From contig NZ_JHXK01000043.1 in the NCBI RefSeq assembly GCF_000621745.1, positions 1-33,614 on the forward strand: DNA of 33,614 nucleotides, in the 5' to 3' direction. Of the stretch, positions 6,004 through 13,638 are shown piece by piece. This DNA comes from Clostridium beijerinckii HUN142 (GTDB lineage Bacteria; Bacillota; Clostridia; Clostridiales; Clostridiaceae). Each line of letters starts with the position of its first letter. Within the stretch, counting starts at the first letter, position 1. Below the pieces are notes generated by a model that had not been told where the DNA came from, did not search any database, and worked only from the letters and a program-made list of their open reading frames with translations. Both the position numbers and the translations under genes were made by a program.

Positions 6004-8439
6004 ATGTTTTTGAAATTAAACATTTTTTTGGGCTTGGTACTATTATTATTTTCGTTAACATTAATTTATATAGGATACTTTTCATGGAAAAAAAATAAAT
6101 TATACGTTTCAATGTCTTTGATTCCTGTATCAATTTATGCATTAGGATATGGATTTGAAATATTATGTACAAGCATTGAAGGGGTGAAATTCTGGATTAA
6201 GGTAGAATATTTAGGTATTCCATTTATAGTTGTATTTTGGTTAATGCTTGCACTTAATTTTACCGGATATAAAGAGAAATTTAAAAAGAATATTTTATTA
6301 TTACTATATATAATACCTTCGATTACATTTATTCTGAATTGTACAAATGATTTTCATCATCTATTCTATAAACAACTATATATGAATGATACTGGAGCTT
6401 TTCCAATGGTAGGGATAATAGAAGGGCCTTGGTATTGGATACATATTGCTTATACATATACTCTAATGATTGTAGGATTAATATTATTTATAATAGCATA
6501 TTTAAAAGCAGTATCAATTATTAGAAAACAAATTTTAATTATAATGATTGCGTGGTTAATTCCCTGGATTTCAAATATCATTTATATACTGAAAGTTTTA
6601 CCATTTAGTCTTGATTTGTCTCCATTTACGCTTTCTTTTTCAGGAATAGTTTATAGTTTTGCCATATTAAAATTTAAATTTTTAGAACTTACCCCAATAG
6701 CATTAAAGAAAGTATTTTCCAGCATGCTAGAAGGCGTTATAATATTAGATTCTGAAAATAATATAGTTAATTTTAATGACTCAGCAAGAAATATTATTTT
6801 GGAGCTAAAAGATATAGGTGAAGGTGAACAAAAAATTGATGAAGTATTTAGGAAACATAAAACATTATTAAATGCTATAAAGAATGGTTCTAGCAATGAA
6901 AGCTTAATGAGTATAGAATGCGAGAAACGGCTAAAATATTATAAGATAAATATAAATAATATATCCGAAGATAATGGGAAGGTAATTGGTAAAATACTAA
7001 TCTTGACTGATATTACTGAGATTGAAGTGCAAAGAAAAAAAGTATACGATAATGCGAAATTTCTTCAAACACTTATTGATGCTATTCCTAACCCTATATA
7101 TTCTAAGAATGAATATGGAGTATATAATCATTGTAATGTAGCATTTACAGAATTTTTGGGAATGAGCAAAGAAGAATTCTTGGGAAATACCGTTTATAAT
7201 ATTTTTGAAAAGGAATCAGCGGAGATTTATAGTAATTCAGATAAGAATCTAATGAGTCAAAAGCAATCGCAAGCTTATGAAGAAAGACTCACGCATAAAG
7301 ATGGCACATATCATGATGTAATCTTTAATAAATCAGTTGTTGTAAATGAAGATGATAAAGTTAAAGGATTAGTTGGTGTTATAATAGACATTACGGAACA
7401 AAAGAAGAACAAGGAAAAGATAAGTAAATTATTGAAATTAAAAGAGTCAATGCTAAAAATAGGATACTCAATTAATGAGATATCTAATATTAATAATTTA
7501 TTGCAGTTAATATTAGATGAAGTTATTAATTGCATTGATAGTAGAAGTTGTGGATCGGTATTGATTTTAGATAGAGACAAAAATTTAAAAATAGCTGTAG
7601 CTAAAGGCTATGCTTTGGAGGATATTAAAACATTTGAATTAAAGTATGAAGAACATTTTGCATGGGCTAATGAGAGAAGTAATATAAATAAAACTACTAT
7701 TTTTAATGATATCCATAAAATAAAAAATATAAAAATGCTTGATACAGCAGAGGGGATAAAAATAAAATCTATTATTAGTTCACCGATTATTATAAATGGC
7801 AAGTTATATGGATTTTTGAATATCGATAGCATTTACAATAATAGCTTTAATGAAGGAGATTTAGAATTAATGGAATACATGAGAGCTCAAGTTTCTGTTG
7901 CAATTACTAATCATAAACTTCATGAGCAAACTTTATATTTATCTAGATATGATAAATTAACTAATGTATGTAACAGAACATGGTTTGAACAATTATTTCA
8001 TACTGAAATTTGCAATGGGAGTAAGAATATAGAAGAATTTTTTGCTGTAGTTTTCGATTTAAATGATTTAAAGCTAGTTAATGATAATTACGGTCACTTG
8101 GCTGGAGACGAATTGATTAAGGAATTTTCAAAAGGTTTGAATACTTTGGCTGGAGAGTGTGACATTATAGGAAGATTTGGTGGAGATGAATTTGTGGGAA
8201 TTTTTGTGAATTCACATTTAGAAAGTTTAACTAATAAATTTGAAGGCCTGATTAGAAAATTTAAGAACTGTCCGTTAGTATTTGAAGGAGACCAAATTGT
8301 TTGTAGTTATAGTTATGGTATTGCTAACTTCCCAATAGATGGAATTGAATTTGATGAATTAATAAAAATTGCAGATAGGCGCATGTATGAGTATAAGCGT
8401 AAGCTAAAAAGTAAAAGAGCATTATTAATAGGAGTATGA
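6004..8439 (+). CDS. Membrane diguanylate cyclase: 7TM sensor, PAS-PAS-GAF-GGDEF
   Basis: The first ~225 residues contain about seven hydrophobic segments like the histidine-kinase 7TM sensor region, with a KVEYLG motif after the third. Two PAS domains follow (about 235-345 and 360-475, the second ending in IIDITEQK), then a GAF domain (about 480-640) and a C-terminal GGDEF domain (about 650-810) with an intact GRFGGDEFVG active site. It should convert two GTP to cyclic di-GMP in response to membrane or small-molecule signals. The usual RxxD inhibitory site just before GGDEF reads GECD, so product feedback through that arginine is probably absent. There is no EAL domain. The frame opens at GTG 5992, but the GAGGTGA box at 5998-6004 fits TTG 6010 best and ATG 6004 is also possible. 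I give ATG 6004. A single-gene unit ending in a terminator. Confidence 0.9.
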   Translation: MFLKLNIFLGLVLLLFSLTLIYIGYFSWKKNKLYVSMSLIPVSIYALGYGFEILCTSIEGVKFWIKVEYLGIPFIVVFWLMLALNFTGYKEKFKKNILLLLYIIPSITFILNCTNDFHHLFYKQLYMNDTGAFPMVGIIEGPWYWIHIAYTYTLMIVGLILFIIAYLKAVSIIRKQILIIMIAWLIPWISNIIYILKVLPFSLDLSPFTLSFSGIVYSFAILKFKFLELTPIALKKVFSSMLEGVIILDSENNIVNFNDSARNIILELKDIGEGEQKIDEVFRKHKTLLNAIKNGSSNESLMSIECEKRLKYYKININNISEDNGKVIGKILILTDITEIEVQRKKVYDNAKFLQTLIDAIPNPIYSKNEYGVYNHCNVAFTEFLGMSKEEFLGNTVYNIFEKESAEIYSNSDKNLMSQKQSQAYEERLTHKDGTYHDVIFNKSVVVNEDDKVKGLVGVIIDITEQKKNKEKISKLLKLKESMLKIGYSINEISNINNLLQLILDEVINCIDSRSCGSVLILDRDKNLKIAVAKGYALEDIKTFELKYEEHFAWANERSNINKTTIFNDIHKIKNIKMLDTAEGIKIKSIISSPIIINGKLYGFLNIDSIYNNSFNEGDLELMEYMRAQVSVAITNHKLHEQTLYLSRYDKLTNVCNRTWFEQLFHTEICNGSKNIEEFFAVVFDLNDLKLVNDNYGHLAGDELIKEFSKGLNTLAGECDIIGRFGGDEFVGIFVNSHLESLTNKFEGLIRKFKNCPLVFEGDQIVCSYSYGIANFPIDGIEFDELIKIADRRMYEYKRKLKSKRALLIGV

Positions 8440-8443
8440 TAAA

Positions 8444-8485
8444 AAAAGGCCAATGATTTATTAAATAATAAATCATTGGCCTTTT
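8444..8485 (+). terminator. Terminator after the diguanylate cyclase gene
   Basis: A long perfect stem (AAAAGGCCAATGATTTATTA with its complement, about 19 bp) with a very short loop ends in TTTT. The symmetric A and T flanks would allow it to work in both directions. Confidence 0.85.
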
Positions 8486-8779
8486 AAAATTTATATAAGA
8501 TGCCAAAGCATCTCTAATTATCTTTCTAAATAGTTATTGTATTACTTAAGATTACAGATCGAAATACAAGAAATTTAGAGTAAATACTAAAGTAAGAGTA
8601 CAATCTGTTCATTGACAAATAGATTCATTAGAATATCTGACTAGCAATTAACAATTTTTGGTGAAGTTCTTAATGTTATCTTTTATAAAATTTTATAATT
8701 GTTAAGCTAACTTACAGAAAACTTTATTATAATAAAATTTATAGATACATTTTTATTTTTTATTTAATCAATATTATTG
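8486..8779. other. Intergenic stretch with no gene seen
   Basis: Apart from a small GATGC-CAAA-GCATC hairpin near 8500-8513, nothing recognisable is present before the promoter-like sequence at 8780. Confidence 0.35.
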
Positions 8780-8808
8780 TGGACAAGGTGCATTTCCATG
8801 ATTATATA
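8780..8808 (+). promoter_or_regulatory. Possible promoter of the envelope cluster
   Basis: TGGACA (8780-8785), 17 bases, TATATA (8803-8808), about 28 bases upstream of the start codon of the GT-C-like gene. Confidence 0.4.
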
Positions 8809-8835
8809 ATAGATTTTTAATAAAGGAGTTTTCAT

Positions 8836-10416
8836 ATGTCAGCGTTAATTAAAAGGATAATATATTTAATATTTATTTTTTTTATAGGACTCTTTATAGG
8901 ATCATCATTTTTTGTTAGGGCAAAGTATAATACTTTTTTATATGGAGATAAGCCAGTTCTTCAAAATCAAAAACTTGGTATTTTTATATTCATGATATTA
9001 ATTTTAGTCTTATTAAGTGTATCTTTGTATAGAATATGCTTAAAGCTTAACAGATATAGCAAGAAAATAGTAATTCCAGTAACTCTGGCATTTAGTTTTA
9101 TTATTCAAATGACCATTATATTTTTATTTACTAAATTACCGACAGCTGATTCCCAAACAGTACTATCCTTAGCTTTAAATATGTTGTATAGGAATGATTA
9201 TTCGTCATTTCAAAGTAGTGGATATTTATGTATGTTTCCTTTTAATTTTTCAACTGTATTGTATTTGAAAACTTTATTAACTATATTTCCGAATAACTAT
9301 TTAGTTCTTAAAATTTTCAATATTTTATTTACCCTAGTTACGAGTCTAATCATTTATTACATATATAAAGAGCTAAATTACAAATCAAGAGATAATGATT
9401 ATGGAGTTTTGATATTTGCATCAACCTATATACCATCTTTATTTATGAGTAATTATATATATAACGATATTATAGCGACAACATTACTTACCAGTTCTAT
9501 ATATTTTTTTATAAGATTTGTAAAGGAAGGATCAATTAAATATATTGTAATTGCTTCAGTGTGTTTATCAATAGGAAATTATTTTAGAAGCGTAGGAACT
9601 ATTGTTTTAATAGCTGCTGTTTTTTATATTTTACTGCAAGTAAAGAAGACTGGAGTTAAAAAGGCAATAACATCATTCTGCATATTAGGAGTGCTATTTA
9701 ATATTCCAAACTGGAGTCAAAATTTGATTTTGCAGGAAACAAATGTTGTGAATGAATCTGTTAATAAAAATTCTGCGCCGATATATATGTGGATTAATAT
9801 GGGGATGAATGAAGATACGATAGGTTATTGGGATAATATGAAAAGTTACAATATATATCAAAGACAGGCAAGATATAATAAAGAAAAAAGTACAGAGTTA
9901 TTTAAAGAAGAAATTAAAAATAAATTATCAAATATGGGTTTCGCTGGCTTAGCAAAAATGTATTATAACAAGATTATATGGACTTGGACAGAAGGGACAT
10001 ACCAAATTGAGACTTTTGGTATTGGTAATCAAGCAGTCAGCTCATCTCAGAAAGTTGGAAGAGAAGAAAAAGTATATAGCTATAATACTTTTGCGACTGA
10101 ACTATTTAAAGGAGATTCTGTCTATAGAAGTGGATTACTTTGGATTCTATACGTAATGAATTTTCTTATGTACTGTTTTATATTCATTAGAATGATAGGT
10201 GTAATAAGGGAAAAGAAATTTGACGAAGTGCTCTTAGTTGTAGTGTTTTTAGGATTCGTTGGATTTTATGTTTTATGGGAAATAAAATCTAGATATATTT
10301 ATCCAACATACCCTATATTGATAATTTTATCATACATGGGATTTAAAGATGTGTATGAATTTATTTCAAGAAGAAGTTTTATTAAATATATGTCATCAAT
10401 TAGAAAGGGGTTGTAG
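8836..10416 (+). CDS. Multi-pass membrane glycosyltransferase-like protein (GT-C fold, PMT/ArnT type)
   Basis: This 526-residue integral membrane protein has roughly eleven or more hydrophobic segments across the first ~290 residues and at the C-terminus, with a hydrophilic stretch of about 130 residues (about 295-430) between. After the third segment lies LPTADSQTVLSLA with D105, where GT-C enzymes keep an acidic residue in the first large external loop. Length, topology and this loop match polyprenyl-phosphate-sugar dependent glycosyltransferases such as PMT/ArnT and GT39/GT83 relatives. It would transfer a sugar outside the membrane to an envelope acceptor. Donor and acceptor are unknown. 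ATG 8836 has an AAAGGAG box. A tiny lipoprotein gene starts four bases after its stop, which suggests coupled expression. Confidence 0.7.
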   Translation: MSALIKRIIYLIFIFFIGLFIGSSFFVRAKYNTFLYGDKPVLQNQKLGIFIFMILILVLLSVSLYRICLKLNRYSKKIVIPVTLAFSFIIQMTIIFLFTKLPTADSQTVLSLALNMLYRNDYSSFQSSGYLCMFPFNFSTVLYLKTLLTIFPNNYLVLKIFNILFTLVTSLIIYYIYKELNYKSRDNDYGVLIFASTYIPSLFMSNYIYNDIIATTLLTSSIYFFIRFVKEGSIKYIVIASVCLSIGNYFRSVGTIVLIAAVFYILLQVKKTGVKKAITSFCILGVLFNIPNWSQNLILQETNVVNESVNKNSAPIYMWINMGMNEDTIGYWDNMKSYNIYQRQARYNKEKSTELFKEEIKNKLSNMGFAGLAKMYYNKIIWTWTEGTYQIETFGIGNQAVSSSQKVGREEKVYSYNTFATELFKGDSVYRSGLLWILYVMNFLMYCFIFIRMIGVIREKKFDEVLLVVVFLGFVGFYVLWEIKSRYIYPTYPILIILSYMGFKDVYEFISRRSFIKYMSSIRKGL

Positions 10417-10420
10417 AGAT

Positions 10421-10630
10421 ATGAAGAAAGTAATATATAGTATAGTCATAATTATGTTATTGTTTATTTGGTCAGTAGTATTGATTTCGTGTCAAGCAAT
10501 CACAGCTCAAAATATAAACATTAATCCTGCAGATGGATTTAAGATAAATCAAGGAATGAATGGTGGTCCTAGCATAACAGGAAAGGCGGGAATGGGTGAT
10601 AATGCCCATAAAAATCTAAATAATCACTAG
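10421..10630 (+). CDS. Small secreted lipoprotein-like peptide (69 residues), unknown function
   Basis: The longer frame opens inside the preceding gene at 10349. The realistic start is ATG 10421, with an AAGGGG box upstream and four bases after the previous stop. The peptide begins MKK, then a hydrophobic core (about 5-22) and LISCQA, which fits a lipobox with cysteine about residue 24. The mature part would be only about 46 residues, rich in N and G (for example KINQGMNGGPSITGK), with no recognised domain. Tight linkage to the GT-C-like gene suggests it is a partner or a target of glycosylation. That is inference. Confidence 0.55.
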   Translation: MKKVIYSIVIIMLLFIWSVVLISCQAITAQNININPADGFKINQGMNGGPSITGKAGMGDNAHKNLNNH

Positions 10631-10689
10631 ATTTTGTATGGAATATTTCAGTTGCAAATTAGATATAAAGAACAGAACAATATAAATAA

Positions 10690-10718
10690 TTGGGAATCTG
10701 CTGTATAATTTATATATA
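10690..10718 (+). promoter_or_regulatory. Possible promoter upstream of the BNR-repeat protein
   Basis: TTGGGA (10690-10695), 17 bases, TATATA (10713-10718). A weak match; the gene may equally be read from the promoter upstream of the GT-C gene. Confidence 0.3.
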
Positions 10719-10743
10719 CTAGTAAAAAAGCAAGGAGGTTAAA

Positions 10744-12438
10744 ATGAAAAAATACAGGCAGATTATAAGAAGAAGTATATTTTTATCAATGATATCTAAC
10801 CCAATGTTTGTATTAATATATTGTATTTCGCTTTATGAATTATACACATTTTCTAGGTTTGGAAGATTTCATAATAATATTATTATATTATTGGGATGTT
10901 TAACATTCCTTTTAGTGTGGTTTATATATGCAATAATAAGAAGTATAAGAAAGTCTATAAGTGTGCCGCAACAGATTATAGAAAAATATAAATTTAATGA
11001 AAGCAATATAAAAGTTTTACAAGAAGACGAACTAGAGATAGATTTTCAAGATATAAAGTCATTTAGAATAAATAGGAAATATGCTGTTATAACACTTAGA
11101 AACAGAGATATATCAATTTTAAGTATGATAGATAGAACAGATGAAGAAATAGGCGTAATAAAAAATACCTTAAATGAGGGAAATATTTTTAAATCAAATT
11201 ATAAAACTATATGGGCGTATATAGCTATAATAGTTATAGCAGTCACAACATTATTTTATGGAGCAAAAATATATAATGATACAATAAGCTATAACGGAAA
11301 GCTTTCACGGTTTTTAAGTGATTTAAAGAACAAAAAAACTGTGAAGTTTGAACATAACAATATATATGAAAGTGGAATAGAAGGTATTTTTACAGACATT
11401 AATAAAGATATTCATATGCCAGATAAATTGTATGTTTCAAGTAACTTTAATCTTAATTTTAATTCGGATGGAAGAATTACGTCCTTTGATACATATCTTT
11501 ATGGAAAAGATAATAAGGGTAAGTTAGAAAGCTATTTAATAAGTTATAATAATGACAAATCAGATAAAATAACAATATATTTAAATGGGTATGCAAATGC
11601 TGATTATAATGAAGATAAATTGTTAGAGCCATTGCTAAGTACAATGAAAGCTATCCCACTTAAGGATACAGTGAGCAAATGGAATGAAAATAGATATGGG
11701 ATTCTTTATTACGGCAACCGAAGTTTTGGGTATAATACTGATGGAATTATTTATATTAATCCAGAAGGGAGTACAAAAGCAGCTTCAAATGCTTCTTCGG
11801 AGATAATAGGTTATGCTGTTTCAGTATTCGTACCTGGTAAAGAAAAAATATATACTCCTGCTAGATATATTTTAACAGAAGATTTAAATAACATTAAGAC
11901 GCATACGCCTTTAAAAGAAGACAAAGATAAAAGTATTTCTCAAAAATCAAATAATCAGGATGAATTTTATATGTCTGATCAAGTTGGTTATAGGTTAGAA
12001 GTGACTGGAGCTGCAGCTGGAAGCAGATCGTACTCTTTGAAGAGCACAATTAATGGCGGAAATACATGGACAATTGTAAATGAAGATCCTTTTGCAGGGA
12101 AAACAGGAGTGGCAGCTGGAATAAGTTTTTTGAATGATAAACTTGGTTTTTTATGTTTATCTCATAGTGGTGGCAGTAATGGAGAATTGTATCGCACCGA
12201 GGATGGCGGTGTATCTTATAAAAAAGTAAGTTTTCCAGAGAGAAAAGTAACACTAGATAATGGGGAAGAATATAATCCTTTTGATTTGCCAGATATGCCT
12301 TATGAGCAAGACGGAATCCTTAATATTTTAATAGGTCAGGGATCTGATGGAGATTATAATGGGGGATGCAAGGCTTTGTATGAATCAAAAGATGAAGGGT
12401 TAACATGGGAATATGCAAAAGAAGTTGATAGTAAATGA
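10744..12438 (+). CDS. Membrane protein with extracellular BNR-like repeats
   Basis: The 564-residue protein has two N-terminal membrane segments (about 12-33 and 45-66), a cytoplasmic stretch of about 85 residues (about 70-153) and a third membrane segment (about 156-173). The cytoplasmic stretch, around EIDFQDIKSFRINRKYAVIT, resembles the C-terminal domain of YcxB-like proteins. A large, probably extracellular region follows. Its last ~150 residues contain three BNR-type (Asp-box-like) motifs: STINGGNTW, LYRTEDGGVSY and LYESKDEGLTWEY. These are seen in sialidase-like and Ycf48-like beta-propellers. With only three visible motifs a full propeller is doubtful. It is preceded by a strong AAGGAGG box. 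It follows the GT-C-like gene and small lipoprotein in the same direction, suggesting a shared envelope role, but the function is not known. Confidence 0.65.
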   Translation: MKKYRQIIRRSIFLSMISNPMFVLIYCISLYELYTFSRFGRFHNNIIILLGCLTFLLVWFIYAIIRSIRKSISVPQQIIEKYKFNESNIKVLQEDELEIDFQDIKSFRINRKYAVITLRNRDISILSMIDRTDEEIGVIKNTLNEGNIFKSNYKTIWAYIAIIVIAVTTLFYGAKIYNDTISYNGKLSRFLSDLKNKKTVKFEHNNIYESGIEGIFTDINKDIHMPDKLYVSSNFNLNFNSDGRITSFDTYLYGKDNKGKLESYLISYNNDKSDKITIYLNGYANADYNEDKLLEPLLSTMKAIPLKDTVSKWNENRYGILYYGNRSFGYNTDGIIYINPEGSTKAASNASSEIIGYAVSVFVPGKEKIYTPARYILTEDLNNIKTHTPLKEDKDKSISQKSNNQDEFYMSDQVGYRLEVTGAAAGSRSYSLKSTINGGNTWTIVNEDPFAGKTGVAAGISFLNDKLGFLCLSHSGGSNGELYRTEDGGVSYKKVSFPERKVTLDNGEEYNPFDLPDMPYEQDGILNILIGQGSDGDYNGGCKALYESKDEGLTWEYAKEVDSK

Positions 12439-12546
12439 TTTTTAGTTTTTTTATTTCCCATATAGTAATCCAAATTTTAGCGTAGTGAGTTTGGTAAAAA
12501 TCCCTATAATTAATGACAACTGAAAATCTAGATAATTGGGTTTTAA

Positions 12547-12614
12547 AATATAAAATAGGAATGTGATGGATTAATATGTATATAAATTGTTCATTACATT
12601 CCTATTTTATATAT
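12547..12614. terminator. Large inverted repeat between convergent genes, probable bidirectional terminator
   Basis: ATATAAAATAGGAATGT and its exact complement (17 bp) enclose a loop of about 30 bases. Both flanks are T-rich on their own strand. It sits between the BNR-protein gene and deoC, which converge here. Confidence 0.6.
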
Positions 12615-12670
12615 ATTTCTATGATGATTTATAGCTTTGGTTTCAATAATAACCGAGTTATTTATTATTT

Positions 12671-13378
12671 TCATGATGAAAGACCTAAGACAACAGGAGT
12701 AGATTTATATCCTAGCCCAATTCTATCAATTCCCATATCAATCAATTTTAGAAAGTGCTCTCTTGTCTTTATGGCACCTGAGGCCTTAATTTTACAGCGA
12801 TCCTTCGCAGTATCCATTATTATTTTTATGGTTTCAGGTTTAGCACCTTTACTAGCAAATCCTGTTAGGAAATTAGTTGATGTCTTAATAAAATCAACAC
12901 CAGCTGAAATAGCGACTTCTGTAGATTTTTTTATTTGATCTAATGTTAAAGCATCAGTTTCAAAAATTGCATTTACAAGAATATCATAATCATGACACAC
13001 ATCAACGACAGCTTTTATATCTGCCTCAACTGAGTGCCACAAATTACTTCGTGTCCATCCACAATTTGCAACTATATCAAGTTCATCAATTCCTTGCTTG
13101 CAGCATTCTTCTGCTTGTAAAATTTTTGAGGATGTTGCCGATGTACCAAAAGGAAAATCACATACAACACATATTCCAGTTTGAGTTTCAGCTGTTAACT
13201 CTTTAGCAATATTTATTGAGGATGGATAAACACAAACTGTTTTGCATTTATAATCTACACCTTTTTGAATATACTTTCTAATTTCATCTAAAGTAAATTC
13301 AGGCTTCAGAACTGACTGATCAATGTAAGCTCCTAATTCTTCTATAGTCATTTCAGCAGCTTTTTTTGTTGGTATCAT
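12671..13378 (-). CDS. deoC: Deoxyribose-phosphate aldolase (DeoC family)
   Basis: The 235-residue protein has the class I aldolase TIM-barrel pattern of DeoC. The Schiff-base lysine is K165 in VDFIKTSTNF. The proton-relay pair is D101 in DELDIVANCGW and K198 in IKASGAIKT. DeoC cleaves 2-deoxyribose-5-phosphate into glyceraldehyde-3-phosphate and acetaldehyde in deoxynucleoside breakdown. The segment after K165 is unusual: most DeoC proteins read KTSTGF-GGAT, this one reads KTSTNF-LTGFASKGAKPET, so it belongs to a divergent branch and a related 2-deoxy-sugar phosphate is possible. No nucleoside phosphorylase or phosphopentomutase is adjacent. Instead it is divergent from a MurR/RpiR regulator with shared operators. 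The ATG is preceded by a CGGAG box. Confidence 0.85.
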   Translation of the reverse strand: MIPTKKAAEMTIEELGAYIDQSVLKPEFTLDEIRKYIQKGVDYKCKTVCVYPSSINIAKELTAETQTGICVVCDFPFGTSATSSKILQAEECCKQGIDELDIVANCGWTRSNLWHSVEADIKAVVDVCHDYDILVNAIFETDALTLDQIKKSTEVAISAGVDFIKTSTNFLTGFASKGAKPETIKIIMDTAKDRCKIKASGAIKTREHFLKLIDMGIDRIGLGYKSTPVVLGLSS

Positions 13379-13416
13379 AATCTCCGATAATACCTATTTA
13401 GTATTTAATATTCTTA

Positions 13417-13431
13417 TGTAGTAACTATACA
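13417..13431. promoter_or_regulatory. RpiR-type operator, site 1
   Basis: TGTAGTAACTATACA, an imperfect copy of the TGTAGT-N3-ACTACA palindrome. It lies downstream of the deoC promoter, inside the predicted deoC leader, where a bound repressor could act as a roadblock. Confidence 0.5.
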
Positions 13432-13469
13432 ATATTGAATATTATTTAGGTATTCCTCCTTTTGAATAT

Positions 13470-13498
13470 ATTATAATGTAGTTTTACTACAATGTCAA
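13470..13498 (-). promoter_or_regulatory. Perfect consensus promoter of deoC with an operator in its spacer
   Basis: On the minus strand TTGACA (13498-13493), 17 bases and TATAAT (13475-13470). The spacer is occupied almost entirely by a perfect operator palindrome (13477-13491). Bound regulator and RNA polymerase should exclude each other. Confidence 0.8.
13477..13491. promoter_or_regulatory. RpiR-type operator, site 2 (perfect palindrome)
   Basis: TGTAGTTTTACTACA. The two 6-base arms are exact complements. It resembles operators described for the RpiR-family regulator HexR (TGTARTNNNANYTACA type). It lies between -35 and -10 of the deoC promoter. Confidence 0.75.
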
Positions 13499-13507
13499 TT
13501 GATATAA

Positions 13508-13522
13508 TGTAGTAAAACTATT
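13508..13522. promoter_or_regulatory. RpiR-type operator, site 3 (degenerate)
   Basis: TGTAGTAAAACTATT has one intact arm and one degenerate arm. It starts 31 bases from the start of site 2, close to three helical turns, which would allow side-by-side binding on the same face. Confidence 0.5.
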
Positions 13523-13571
13523 TACAATATAAAAGAATTATCTTAAAATAGTATTTAAGGAAATATTGAAT

Positions 13572-13599
13572 TTGTAGTTTTACTACATTAGTGTAATAT
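13572..13599 (+). promoter_or_regulatory. Promoter of the rpiR-type regulator, with operator site 4 over its -35
   Basis: The perfect palindrome TGTAGTTTTACTACA lies at 13573-13587. TTGTAG (13572-13577) inside it can serve as -35 with TAATAT (13594-13599) as -10 (16-base spacer). This predicts autoregulation. Confidence 0.6.
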
Positions 13600-13638
13600 A
13601 TATTTAAGGAAAACTGCAAAACAAAGGATGTGGATGAA

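Noticed and set aside
10349..10420. Longer N-terminus for the small lipoprotein
   Set aside because: It overlaps the 3' end of the GT-C-like gene and lacks a ribosome binding site; ATG 10421 gives a normal lipoprotein signal.
12576..13206. Plus-strand open frames (12576-12938, 12943-13206)
   Set aside because: They are shadows of deoC on the other strand; the minus-strand product is a clear family member.
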